From Desulfosarcina cetonica JCM 12296 (GTDB taxonomy: Bacteria; Desulfobacterota; Desulfobacteria; Desulfobacterales; Desulfosarcinaceae): a stretch of 32,490 nt of DNA. The notes beneath the pieces are model-generated. The model worked only from the letters and a program-made list of their open reading frames with translations. It searched no databases and was not told where the DNA came from. Made by a program: the position numbers and the translations under genes. Of the stretch, positions 10,157 to 18,481 are shown in pieces. Where the stretch lies: assembly GCF_001311845.1 (NCBI RefSeq), contig NZ_BBCC01000056.1:1-32490 (forward strand), read 5' to 3'. Position 1 is the first letter of the stretch, and every line of letters begins with the position of its first letter.

Positions 10157-11173
10157 TCAAAATGCCGGAGCCTCATTTACCGAGGCTTCGTCCCGCAGCT
10201 CTTCATGCGGGGGGACTTTGCGGTAAAGGTTGTCGATGACGTTGGGACTGCCGTCGGAACGGCAGAGCGGGAAATACGCGCAGGGTCGCCGATAGTGGAA
10301 ACAGAAGGCGGTGTTCTGGTAGAAGACGCCGCGCCGTCGGGCGTCGAGGAACGCCTGGGTCAGCTCCCACAGCTCGGCCTGCAGCGTCTCGAAGCGGTCG
10401 CGCGAGAGGTAGAGCATCTCCCGGTGGAACATGCCCGGCTCGGCGTACTTGGCGGCCAGTCGTTCCTGAAATGCGTCATCGCTTTCCGGGAGTTTGCGTT
10501 TGGCGCTGGTCTTCCCGGTCTTTGATTTCGCGATCAGTGCCGCACGGCGGGCTTGGTATTCGGCTTCGGTCTCGCCGCGGCCTTGTTGAAGGCGCGCTTT
10601 GACCAGGATGTTGTAGAGCACCCCTGCGATGCGGATGCCGAGTGTCTGCTCGACGTAACGGGAGTACAGAACGATCTGGAAGTCGGTCCACAACCGCTCC
10701 AGATAATCGGCGTCCACCTGAGAGGCTGTCTTATGTTCGAGCAGGTAATGCTCGTCACCGGTGCGGACGATTCCGTCCACGCGACCGGCCAGCACGAAGC
10801 TCCTCGATGATGCCCCCGTGGCCGGGTTGATGATCTTCCCGTCGAAGGTTCTCTCGAGGGATACAGCTTCGAACTCCTCGGTCGGATAGCACGACGCATA
10901 GCCCTTCATCATGGCAACAGCCAGGTGCCAATCGCGTTTTTGGGCCTCGTCCTGGTTCCGATTCGGGTAGGTCCGGTCGATATGGTCGAGGACCGCTTCC
11001 AGATTTCCGGTGCCGTGCCAGACCTCCAGGCATTGATGGATCACCGTCCCGAACGCCAGGTTGTGATCCTGCTCCAGGGGGACCAACTCGTGGATGTACC
11101 GCCATTCGCACGCCTTGCGGCAGTTGCGGAACAGGCTCCACATCGAATAGGTGGTGGTCGTATTCGCACCCAT
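10157..11173 (-). CDS. PD-(D/E)XK nuclease (RecB/Cas4-like)
   Basis: A 338-aa nuclease of the PD-(D/E)XK superfamily. The catalytic core is VLAGRVDGIVRTGDEHYLLEHK: Asp of RVDGIV and the EHK of LLEHKTAS fit the D...ExK site. His42-like FGTVIHQCLE gives the upstream helix. Cysteines at the N-terminus (FRNCRKACEWRY) and C-terminus (FCFHYRRPCAYFPLC) resemble the four-Cys iron-sulfur clamp of Cas4/AddB-type enzymes. The clamp is inference from spacing. It likely resects DNA ends in the recombination module. ATG 11173 overlaps the preceding stop (TGATG); a GTG three bases upstream is an equal alternative. Confidence 0.82.
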   Translation of the reverse strand: MGANTTTTYSMWSLFRNCRKACEWRYIHELVPLEQDHNLAFGTVIHQCLEVWHGTGNLEAVLDHIDRTYPNRNQDEAQKRDWHLAVAMMKGYASCYPTEEFEAVSLERTFDGKIINPATGASSRSFVLAGRVDGIVRTGDEHYLLEHKTASQVDADYLERLWTDFQIVLYSRYVEQTLGIRIAGVLYNILVKARLQQGRGETEAEYQARRAALIAKSKTGKTSAKRKLPESDDAFQERLAAKYAEPGMFHREMLYLSRDRFETLQAELWELTQAFLDARRRGVFYQNTAFCFHYRRPCAYFPLCRSDGSPNVIDNLYRKVPPHEELRDEASVNEAPAF

Positions 11174-11487
11174 CACGCGGCCCCCGTAGCTTTCAGCTCC
11201 GGAGAGGCTGGATGCGCGTCTCCCACCCGTTCGACCTTGAACGCCTCTTCGCCGAACTCGCGGGAAAGGAACCCGGTGAAAATCCTGGCGATGGCGCGGC
11301 CGACATCGGTCGCCGCATCCACCACGCAGGAACGCTTTTTCGAGTCCAGACAGAAAGACGCATCGAGCCGTATCAGGGCGCGGCCGTGCAGGCTTTCGGC
11401 GGCGAGAACGGCAAGGAGCAAAGACTCCTCGACGTCCCGGAACGGGACCTTGGTATTAAAGTTGTATCTGTAGATTTCACGGTTCAT
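11173..11487 (-). CDS. Hypothetical 104-aa protein of the recombination module
   Basis: Not recognised. A soluble 104-aa protein starting MNREIYRYNFNTKVP, with an Ala/Leu-rich helix (SLLLAVLAAESLHG) and a second helix (VGRAIARIFTGFLSREFG). The ATG has GGAGG 9 nt upstream, and its stop overlaps the nuclease start, so it belongs to the operon. A CCTCC stretch about 20 nt upstream of the ribosome site could pair with it. Confidence 0.7.
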   Translation of the reverse strand: MNREIYRYNFNTKVPFRDVEESLLLAVLAAESLHGRALIRLDASFCLDSKKRSCVVDAATDVGRAIARIFTGFLSREFGEEAFKVERVGDAHPASPELKATGAA

Positions 11488-11584
11488 TGTCTTGCCTCCG
11501 TTCTTTGCGATCCGTTTGGAGGGCGCGCCCGGGCCGGATGTCGTTGGGGCTTCTCGAACGCCTTGCCGGCATCCGACCCGGTCA

Positions 11585-11596
11585 ATACCTACCGGA
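11585..11596 (-). promoter_or_regulatory. Shared 12-bp motif TCCGGTAGGTAT (copy 1)
   Basis: Read on the minus strand as TCCGGTAGGTAT, about 100 nt upstream of the 104-aa gene. The same 12 bases occur at 21875-21886 upstream of the recombinase cassette leader. Both lie in non-coding DNA in the same orientation relative to the downstream genes. A promoter or protein-binding site of the element is possible; the function is not known. Confidence 0.4.
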
Positions 11597-11619
11597 AGCG
11601 ACCCCGGACCGTCGGGCGG

Positions 11620-12207
11620 TCAGAGGTAGTCCCTCAGTCCGGCGTCCTCGAAGATCGCGCGCAGCTTTTTGATGGATTCGTAGATCGTGCCCCGCGGAAT
11701 GCCGGTGTCGCGGGAGATCTCGGTGACGGTTTCCGTTTCGAGACGCTGGCACAGGCTGCGCAGCTCGGGTGGGAGCTGCTCCACAGCCTTGTGGACATCG
11801 ATGGTGAGCGCACGCAGCTCGTCCGCCGGGCGCGACAGCTTTCCGGTGCGTCGCAGGTATTCCTCTTGATCGATGGTCTCCATCCGTTCGATGGAGCCGC
11901 CTTCTTCGTCCTCGAACCGGTCGTTCAGGGAACATCGGCAGAGGCGGTAGTCCCGCATGCCGGCCTTCTGCGATTCGATGATGGTGGCGATCTTGTGCTC
12001 GACCACCCGGGCGATGAACGTGTTGCGCTGGGCGCGGTCGGGATTGAATTTGGGCAGTCGGCGAAGCAGGTCGAGCATCAACTCCTGCTCCAGATCGTCG
12101 CGGTCCGATTCCGTGAATCCGACCCGTCCGACCAATTGCCTCGCCTTGTACTTGATGAGTTGAACGGCATACTCGTCGATTCCTTCGTAGTGATTGTTGA
12201 AACCCAT
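11620..12207 (-). CDS. Sigma-70 family sigma factor of the mobile module
   Basis: A 195-aa protein with sigma region 2 (ALIKYKARQL... DDLEQELMLDLLRRLPKF... ARVVEHKIATIIES, about residues 15-80) and region 4 with a helix-turn-helix (VEQLPPELRSLCQRL... TVTEISRDTGIPRGTIYESIKKLR, about 142-185). It probably steers RNA polymerase to promoters of the element. The start at 12207 has a GAGGAGG ribosome site 7 nt upstream, which is locked in the 3' arm of a perfect 8-bp hairpin. That predicts translational control. Independent leaders flank it on both sides. Confidence 0.85.
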   Translation of the reverse strand: MGFNNHYEGIDEYAVQLIKYKARQLVGRVGFTESDRDDLEQELMLDLLRRLPKFNPDRAQRNTFIARVVEHKIATIIESQKAGMRDYRLCRCSLNDRFEDEEGGSIERMETIDQEEYLRRTGKLSRPADELRALTIDVHKAVEQLPPELRSLCQRLETETVTEISRDTGIPRGTIYESIKKLRAIFEDAGLRDYL

Positions 12208-12210
12208 TTG

Positions 12211-12360
12211 AGCCTCCTCGGGGCCGAGGAGGAGCTCGTGTGGGTGTCGACCTGTGCCGGTACGGCCGCTCTAAACGAACTGAGCGGAGGTGTTGCGAGT
12301 ACGCCGGTTTCGGCGACACCCACAACGACCTCCGCTCTGCGGCCAGTCAGTTGTCTGGTG
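12211..12360 (-). promoter_or_regulatory. Structured leader A upstream of the sigma factor gene
   Basis: Minus-strand order: CACCAGACA (12360-12352); a hairpin closed by GAGCGGAGGTCGTTG (12337-12323) and CAACACCTCCGCTC (12295-12282) around an inner CGCCG/CGGCG hairpin; TGTGGGTGTCG (12324-12314) that pairs perfectly with CGACACCCACA (12249-12239); and CCTCCTCG/CGAGGAGG (12232-12213), which hides the ribosome site. Order, conserved letters and foldings match leader B at 21.7 kb although the helices differ in sequence. Confidence 0.6.
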
Positions 12361-12390
12361 TTGGACCGTGCTCTATCTGCCGGGCCGGAT

Positions 12391-12723
12391 TCAGGCCCGG
12401 AGCGCGTCCGCGACGGTCATGCGGACGGGCAATCCGTTGTCGATCATGAGTTCCTGGATCGAGAGCGAACGCTCCCGGTCGAAGACCTCGAACAACTCCG
12501 CCACCTTCTTTTTGAGAGCGAAGCCGTCATTGCTACGGGAGACATTCGGCCCGTTGTCCTTGCCGAACAGAAACAGCCGCAGCACGGTGGGCGGCGGGTC
12601 GAAAACAGGTTCGCCGTTGCGCACCTCAAGGCTTTCGATCCGCCCGTAGTTGATCTCCTGCATCAACTCGATCAGGCGTTTCCTGGCAGGAGTCAGGGCC
12701 GCCTTTGTCACTACATCCGTCAT
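12391..12723 (-). CDS. Hypothetical 110-aa protein
   Basis: Not recognised. A small basic-then-acidic soluble protein. Its N-terminus (TPARKRLIELMQEINYGRIESLEVRNGEPVF in part) resembles the start of short phage proteins that contact nucleic acid, but no motif is decisive. The start at ATG 12723 has AAGGAGG 8 nt upstream. It lies between leader C, with its internal terminator, and leader A, so its expression should depend on read-through of leader C. Confidence 0.68.
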   Translation of the reverse strand: MTDVVTKAALTPARKRLIELMQEINYGRIESLEVRNGEPVFDPPPTVLRLFLFGKDNGPNVSRSNDGFALKKKVAELFEVFDRERSLSIQELMIDNGLPVRMTVADALRA

Positions 12724-12759
12724 ACCGGACCTCCTTCCGCGCCTTCGGGCGCATCAACG

Positions 12760-12867
12760 AAAAACCCCCTGGAAGGCAGGTCCGGCGAAGGGTCCTCCCA
12801 GGGGGCGTTACCCGGATAACCCGGGCGTTTCTTGCTGGGGTGAAGGTCTCGCCGGACCTGTCACCCC
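12760..12867 (-). promoter_or_regulatory. Leader C: intrinsic terminator with complementary upstream loop (attenuator-like)
   Basis: On the minus strand a hairpin GGGGTGA/TCACCCC (12867-12861, 12843-12837) shows CAGGTCCGGCGA (12860-12849) in its loop. Then comes a terminator: CCCCCTGG (12805-12798), a loop carrying TCGCCGGACCTG (12788-12777), CCAGGGGG (12772-12765) and TTTTT. The two loop sequences are perfect 12-nt complements, so pairing between them should compete with terminator closure. A GCGCC/GGCGC hairpin and AAGGAGG precede the 110-aa gene. Confidence 0.6.
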
Positions 12868-13030
12868 TCATTGGCGAAATTTCGATGAATGGAGCCGGAA
12901 GCCCCGGTGCGCGGATGCGGAAAGGTGGGAATATCCTGATATTTCAGGCTGATGTGCAGACTAAGACGCGGAAACTTTTTTTGATTTTTTTTCCGATGGC
13001 CCAGCGAAATTCGCTGGCGAGGACGGATGG

Positions 13031-14092
13031 CTATTCGTCGGGGGAAATAAGGAAGAGTGCCTGCCAACCTTTTCCGTCATCTGTCAGGCGGAAGGGGTCG
13101 CCTTCGATGCGGAAAAAGTCACGCAGGTTTGTAGCGAGGATTTCCCGGCGTTTCTGGTTCCGCCGGTCGGCTTTGTTGCTGCTCCAGTCCAACACGCCGT
13201 GCTCGTCGGAAAAGGTGCGGAGCAGTTCCCACTGGACGGTTGGATCACCGTTCTTCTTGTTGGCCATACCCATCTGCGTGTAATTGAACACACCACCGGC
13301 CGACTTCACCTTGATCGAAACGGTATGGCCGTCCTTGAATCTTATCGAGACGTTCCCCCACGTTGCATCGGAGGAGTCGGGAAAAACACTATGCCTCCAT
13401 TGTCTTTGGGAGACGGGAGGTTGGCCGTTCGGAACGGTGACAGGATGTCATCCAGGGAACGAAGGAGGCGAAGCTTGCGATTGCCGGTGAACCCTACGTT
13501 CTCCGATAATGGGATGAACGCCGAGTTTCTATCCGCCAGGAGCTTCTCCGTTTGTGCAGTACAAAGATCGCGTGAAGGGGCCAGAAGGATGAACGGGATA
13601 TCGACCCTTCCCGTCAGCATCGACGACGCCACCGAGATCTGCAGGCTCCAGTTGGATAGTCAGGTAAACGGGGAATCGAAATCCGGCGTATGGGGAGTAG
13701 ACGCCGATACGTGTCGTTCCATGGAGATCGGTCCGGGAATCCGGTTCTTTGATCAGCTTGAAAGTCTCGACTATCGCTCCATCCAAGGCCGCACGGTCCA
13801 ATTCATAGACCACGATGTCGGACCGCTTCAAAGGAAAGGTGTCGCATCCACGCCCGCACCTGCAGACCGCGACTATGTCCTCCGGGTCATGTATGACCAC
13901 ATCGTGCTCGCAACCGCAGCCGCGTTGAACCGTGCAGGGATGTGATGATGCCAGTTTGCCGTTCGGTCGAAGAAATCCCTTGGCGGATTCATACCCGTCT
14001 CCGAATTTCGCCCGCCATTCTGCTTCCACGGCGGCCAATCCGGGGACGGCTTCGAGCGCCGGCCATGGATTCTTGGTATTACTCACTCTCAT
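13031..14092 (-). CDS. Hypothetical protein with N-terminal zinc-binding Cys/His cluster, two frame changes
   Basis: Not recognised. About 354 aa after correcting shifts near 13660 (two bases lost or one gained) and 13360 (one G lost in a G run). Residues about 45-85 form a probable zinc-binding knot: HPCTVQRGCGCEHD, VCRCGRGCDTFPLKRSDI. The middle (GRVDIPFILLAPSRD) and C-terminus (VSIRFKDGHTVSIKVKSAGG, FLISPDE) look like a folded soluble protein. It overlaps the preceding 388-aa gene by 14 nt (ATG 14092; GTG 14086 is an alternative start), so the two are likely co-translated and functionally linked. No catalytic motif is visible. Confidence 0.7.
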
Positions 14093-15245
14093 CTTCCTGG
14101 TCGGCAATGATGAATCCGCGTCTGGTGAGCCAATCTTCGACCACGGATGCATCGCTGTCCCTGGTGTACTGAGCGATGTTCGAAGGCCTGATCGTGACGG
14201 TGCGAGCGGTCTTGGAATCGGTGAATTTCACTTGGAAGCTCGCCCGGATGATCCGCGCCTTTTTGGGCATGGCGCGTCCGCTCCCGGAGTATGCGGCGAA
14301 GATATCGTTGGCTTTCCGAATCTCGATTTCCTTTTCCGCACCGCCCCAGAAGTATTGAATCTCTTTGAGCCGGACCCACTCCATGCCGTCGATGTCCGTG
14401 CAAACGATGGATGCCTCTCCATCAGTCCGCAAGGGTTCGAGTGTGTACTTGCCGGTTCCGGGAAAGAAATCCTCGTCGTTGAAAAGATGGCGACCGAACT
14501 CCTTACGGAAGGTATCCTTTTCACCCTTGTTGCAGGCATTCATCCGGAATTCGCCGATGGCTGGCTCATACACCAACACGTCGTATTTTTCGGGACGGTA
14601 AAAGACGCTCGATGGTTGACCGCTGACAAGGCTGCCCTCCCGCCTCATTGGATCGCCATGGCGTACCAGGAACCAGACGGAGTCTTTCTTGGGATAGACG
14701 AAGACCTTTGAGCCCCGGTCGCGCTTCTTCTTTTCGTACCAGTCGTCCAGGCTCTTTTCGAGCGCGGCCAAGGTTTTCGAAGTCGGCCGCTTGAATTTCG
14801 GAATCGGGCGTATCTCCGTCTGGAAATACTCGAAGGAGCGGGGCCTGGTGAGATACTGTTCCGCGTGCTTACGCTCCAGGAGGTCCTTGTCCTGAAGATA
14901 GACCTGAACGGCCACGTCCGCAGCCGTGGGATCGGGCTTTCCGTCAAGGGAGATGCCGTTGGTCTCCGCCTCCTGGAGAAGAGTGTCCATACACTCGGGC
15001 GTGGCCATCTCGTGTACGAAGAAGAGCGCGTCGAGCAATGATTTCGGCGTATCCGCGCCCGGATTCATGAGCACGTTGACAAGCTGATCGTAATCCAGAC
15101 CGTCGGATGCGGATGGCGGTGGCAGCGTCAACCCTCGGCTGTCGAAATAGGATTTATGGGGCTTCAAGAGAGCCAGTAGGTGCTTACGCGCGATAGCCTT
15201 GAGGCCGTCGGCGTGGGCGAATCGCCTGAGGTTGTACGTTGCCAT
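14079..15245 (-). CDS. Hypothetical 388-aa protein, first gene of a two-gene unit
   Basis: Not recognised. A soluble 388-aa protein beginning MATYNLRRFAHADGLKAIA, an N-terminal helical part to about residue 150 and a basic stretch (DDWYEKKKRDRGSKVFVYP). A beta-rich C-terminal half follows (GEFRMNACNKGEKDTFRKEF... FNDEDFFPGTGKYTLEPL), ending in an acidic tail (ADQEDESE). Start ATG 15245 has AAGGAGG 8 nt upstream. It shares a 14-nt overlap with the next gene. The pair sits at the promoter-proximal end of the module, where accessory (for example anti-phage) genes are often carried; that role is only a guess. Confidence 0.75.
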   Translation of the reverse strand: MATYNLRRFAHADGLKAIARKHLLALLKPHKSYFDSRGLTLPPPSASDGLDYDQLVNVLMNPGADTPKSLLDALFFVHEMATPECMDTLLQEAETNGISLDGKPDPTAADVAVQVYLQDKDLLERKHAEQYLTRPRSFEYFQTEIRPIPKFKRPTSKTLAALEKSLDDWYEKKKRDRGSKVFVYPKKDSVWFLVRHGDPMRREGSLVSGQPSSVFYRPEKYDVLVYEPAIGEFRMNACNKGEKDTFRKEFGRHLFNDEDFFPGTGKYTLEPLRTDGEASIVCTDIDGMEWVRLKEIQYFWGGAEKEIEIRKANDIFAAYSGSGRAMPKKARIIRASFQVKFTDSKTARTVTIRPSNIAQYTRDSDASVVEDWLTRRGFIIADQEDESE

Positions 15246-15291
15246 TTGTGTGTTCCTCCTTAACTTCTAAAATAACCTATACATTTTGTTG

Positions 15292-15320
15292 ATTATTGAG
15301 CTCCTTTTGCTTGGCGGCAA
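15292..15320 (-). promoter_or_regulatory. Possible sigma-70-like promoter for the 388-aa gene
   Basis: On the minus strand TTGCCG (15320-15315), a 17-bp spacer and AATAAT (15297-15292) place a start site about 40 nt before ATG 15245. Six-base matches are 4/6 and 5/6. The upstream DNA is AT-rich compared with the module it would drive. Confidence 0.35.
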
Positions 15321-15381
15321 AACGTTAGATATTCCTTCGTGTTTGAAATGGCTCGTTTACCTTAAAACCAATTGTCTGTAG

Positions 15382-15546
15382 TCATCTTGATGGCCTCTTA
15401 GGTGGAACCTCCGCTCCACAAAATTTACATCGGACAGTCTTGTTTTTCTTGTCAGATGAAACAACCTGCGGTCGTTTGCATTTCGGACAATCTCGTTTGA
15501 GGCCTAAGATTCTCCCCAGAATTGTTGAAATAAATATCGGATTCAC
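15382..15546 (-). CDS. Small zinc-ribbon protein (54 aa)
   Basis: A GTG-started frame of 54 codons with an AAGGA site just upstream. The product has a clean zinc-ribbon: CPKC (Cys20, Cys23) and CKFC (Cys40, Cys43) with a basic linker (SSDKKNKTVR) and a Pro/Lys/Arg tail. The N-terminus (NPIFISTILGRILGLK) is hydrophobic. Its base composition is lower in GC than the module to the left and matches the genes to the right. It probably binds nucleic acid or protein; the function is unknown. Confidence 0.6.
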   Translation of the reverse strand: MNPIFISTILGRILGLKRDCPKCKRPQVVSSDKKNKTVRCKFCGAEVPPKRPSR

Positions 15547-15604
15547 TCTTTCTTCCTTCTTTTCTCTCCTGCCATGCTAATGCACTTTCGTTTTGCGAAC
15601 CTGA

Positions 15605-16087
15605 TTACTCAGGGATGATCACGCGACCCCGCGATGTAAAAGAAACACCTTGTTGTGTTTGTGTGCCAATCATTATTGATTCAACAATCGGCGGATTAAC
15701 AGGTTTGTCAGCCTTCCATTCGACCATAAAGTTTGCACCAGATCCTCCACTCTCATCTCTTTCCGGTATTACGTAGCGCAATGATTCTAACGGCTTTAGA
15801 ATCACCGGCGTTTTAATGTATTTCTTTAATAGTTGCCCTTGGGTTTCATAGTAATCCACTACGATAATTTTGATCGAGTGTTTTGGATCTATATTTCTGA
15901 TGCTCAAGGTTACTGTCAATAAGAACGGCCTTTCCCTGTTTCCACTGTAGATGTGTGAATACGCTGGAACATAAATATTTTGTCCGCCAGACAGTCCGAA
16001 ATGTTCACCCGCATAAGATGGCTGATACGATAAAATGGATATGGATAAGAATACGAAAATAATGGCTGATAATTGTTTGTAACTCAT
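15605..16087 (-). CDS. DUF3124 domain protein, exported
   Basis: A 160-aa protein with an N-terminal signal sequence (MSYKQLSAIIFVFLSISILSY, cleavage near SYAG) and a DUF3124 domain: GQNIYVPAYSHIYSGN, LTVTLSIRNIDP, VDYYETQGQLLKKY, GGSGANFMVEWKA. Expected in the periplasm or at the cell surface. Its role is unknown. The start at ATG 16087 is preferred over the upstream ATG because GGAGG lies 4-5 nt before it and the signal peptide begins there. It follows the LexA-type HTH gene by 46 nt, possibly in one operon. Confidence 0.78.
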   Translation of the reverse strand: MSYKQLSAIIFVFLSISILSYQPSYAGEHFGLSGGQNIYVPAYSHIYSGNRERPFLLTVTLSIRNIDPKHSIKIIVVDYYETQGQLLKKYIKTPVILKPLESLRYVIPERDESGGSGANFMVEWKADKPVNPPIVESIMIGTQTQQGVSFTSRGRVIIPE

Positions 16088-16133
16088 AAAACCTCCGATC
16101 AATCGAGCTGCATTAACATGCAGTTTTACATTT

Positions 16134-16394
16134 TTATGGTTGCGTATCATTCGGCTCTTTGATTATCACGATACCACGTGCTTTTCTGGGTTCACGTTTT
16201 AGGTACCCTTTGCGAACGAGTTGATTGATTTGCTCGTGCACGCTGGCGTGAGATATCCCAAGCGCGCCAGAAAGTTCTTTGATCGTCGGAGGGAACCCAT
16301 GCTCGACCGTGAAAAATCGGATCTCTTGCAATGTGCGAAGCTGGGGCGCGGTTATCTCTTGAACGGGCTGTCTACCTTTTCTAGTATTACTCAT
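16134..16394 (-). CDS. LexA-type winged-helix DNA-binding protein (no protease domain)
   Basis: An 86-aa protein that is only the LexA N-terminal DNA-binding domain: TAPQLRTLQEIRFFTVEHGF, PPTIKELSGALGISHASVHE, QINQLVRKGYLKREPRKARG. Residues PPTIKEL and the recognition helix are typical. The C-terminal autoproteolytic domain with its Ser-Lys dyad is absent, so it is a small regulator rather than LexA. Start ATG 16394 has GGAAG 4 nt upstream. It could control the DUF3124 and zinc-ribbon genes downstream (inference). Confidence 0.8.
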   Translation of the reverse strand: MSNTRKGRQPVQEITAPQLRTLQEIRFFTVEHGFPPTIKELSGALGISHASVHEQINQLVRKGYLKREPRKARGIVIIKEPNDTQP

Positions 16395-16517
16395 TACTTC
16401 CGATCCTCTTATAAAAATTCTATCTCTATCAATTGAGACACCGCCTACCATTTCAATCATGCCTTACGAAAGCTATCGCCACGTTTTTTATGGCAAAATA
16501 CTTCCATCTTTTTCGTT

Positions 16518-18481
16518 TCACGTTGGCGATGTTGCCATATGACAAAAAGCCTCCCGATTCCCCTCGTTTCCAATGATCGCAACCAAATCCTCCGACATTA
16601 AAACAAAATCGGCATCAGGATTGGGCTTCAGCTGCCCATTCCGAACAACACCGACGACAGAGGCACCAGTTGTTTTGCGTATTTCGCTTTCACCAATGGA
16701 CCGATTCGCCATAGGACTTTCCTGGGATAACCGAATCCATTGCAAATCAAACTGCTGTTCGGCTCCTCGAAGTTGAGAAAGCACGCGGTAGCTGTCATTC
16801 GAATTAAACAACACCGCATAAAGTTCCTGCCGAATGGTATCGGTGTGACGTTGAACCTCCGTTGGCGGAATGTTTAGGTGGAGAAGAGACTGGCGCGTCA
16901 TTTCAAGGCTCGCCTCGAACTCTGGAAGAACAACTTCTGAGACCCCAAGTTCTTTCATCACTTCGAAATAATCCGGGCCGGCGGTTCGTGCCACAATTTT
17001 AAGACGCCTGTTTAAGCGTTTCGAATGAAAGATTGTTGATCTGGTCGCTACAAGGTCGGGCATAGTCAAAATGAGAAGGGTTGCATTTTTAATTCCTGCT
17101 GCTTCAAGAACGATTTCCTGACTGGCATCGCCATAAATCACTGACATGCCGGTCCCCTTGGCTTGTTCAAACCGCCTATAATCAAGCTCGATAATGACAA
17201 ATTGCATATTCAGACGCTTTAAAATCTGCGCTATCTGAAAACCTACACGTCCGCCACCTGCAATAACAACATGCCCTTTATATCCGTGGTCAGGAATGTT
17301 TGAAGTTTCCAGTCTCTCATGACGAAACCAACGCTTTTTAAGCGCGTAGATTTTGGTCGTCTGGCCTGAAATCAGTGGCGTGAGCACCATGGAAAGAATA
17401 GTTGCGGTTAAGACTAAAGAGTAAAGATCGTTGCTGATAGAACCCGTAGACAGCCCAACTCTGGCCAGAACAAAGGAAAACTCGCCAATTTGAAATAGTC
17501 CCAGTCCAACAGCCAATGGGATAACATTACGGTAATTGAAAACACGTGATACACCAGCAAATATTAGCCCTTTGCCAATACATACGGTTATTACCAACAC
17601 GATGACTTCCCGAACATGGCCGAATAAAAACCCCGGATCGAAAAGCATCCCGACCGATGAAAAAAACAGTAGCCCGAAAAGATCTCGCAGTGGAATGATA
17701 TCGCTCAAAGCCTGGTGGCCGTAGTCCGACTCGCTCAAGACCATTCCGGCGACAAACGCACCAAAGGCGAAGGAAAGTCCCGCCAGGTGGGTAATGTAGC
17801 CCACCCCAAGTCCGATGGCGGTAATCGCCAAAAGGAAAAGCTCCCTTGAGCCGAGTCTGGCGATATGCGACATCAGCCGTGGAAGCAATCGCGTTCCAAG
17901 CAAAACCATTCCTGTAATGAACCCCGCGGCCTTGAGGGCCGCAAAGCCAAGCGCCGGTAAACCCACGACCGGATTATTCAGTTGAGGAAGGATAATCATC
18001 ATCGGGATCACAGCCAGATCCTGAACGATGAGCATCCCGATCATTACCTTGCTGGAGAGGGTTCCCAGCCAGCCTTGATTCATCAACGTTTTTAAAATTA
18101 CCATCGTACTTGAAAGCGAAATCAGCGCACCGAGCCAAAGCGACGATTTCCAATCCAATCCCATCAGGTGGCCGATACCAAAACCGAGCCCCACGGTGAG
18201 GGCCATTTGGATCGGTGTCCCCACCAGCGCAACCATTTTGACAGGTTTAAGATCCTTGAGAGAAAATTCGAGTCCGAGGGCAAACAGTAGTAATGCAATA
18301 CCGATCTCGGCAAGCAATTCGATCTCATGTATGTCTGAGACTGCCAAGGCCACCGTATGCGTCCAAGAACAATTCCCGCAACGATATATCCCAGGATGAG
18401 GGGTTGTCCCAGCCGCTGCAGCAGCAGCCCACAGAAAAATGCGGCCACAACGAGGAGGATTATATCGGTTGCTATACCCAT
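16518..18481 (-). CDS. Kef/CPA2-type monovalent cation:proton antiporter, one frame change
   Basis: About 654 aa once one lost C near 18365 is restored ([18 protein letters not shown] across the junction). The N-terminal 380 residues hold about 12 membrane segments of the CPA2 exchanger ([37 protein letters not shown]). Then comes a TrkA-N/RCK nucleotide-binding domain ([36 protein letters not shown]) and a C-terminal TrkA-C domain ([20 protein letters not shown]). Inner-membrane K+ or Na+ efflux in exchange for H+, gated by a bound nucleotide or metabolite. Start ATG 18481. Looks like an ordinary chromosomal gene lodged between two mobile blocks. Confidence 0.88.

Noticed and set aside
11212..12819. 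A 535-codon open frame on the plus strand
   Set aside because: It runs antisense across the 104-aa gene, sigma factor, leaders and 110-aa gene; its translation is low-complexity, has no motif and no ribosome site. It is a GC-rich shadow.
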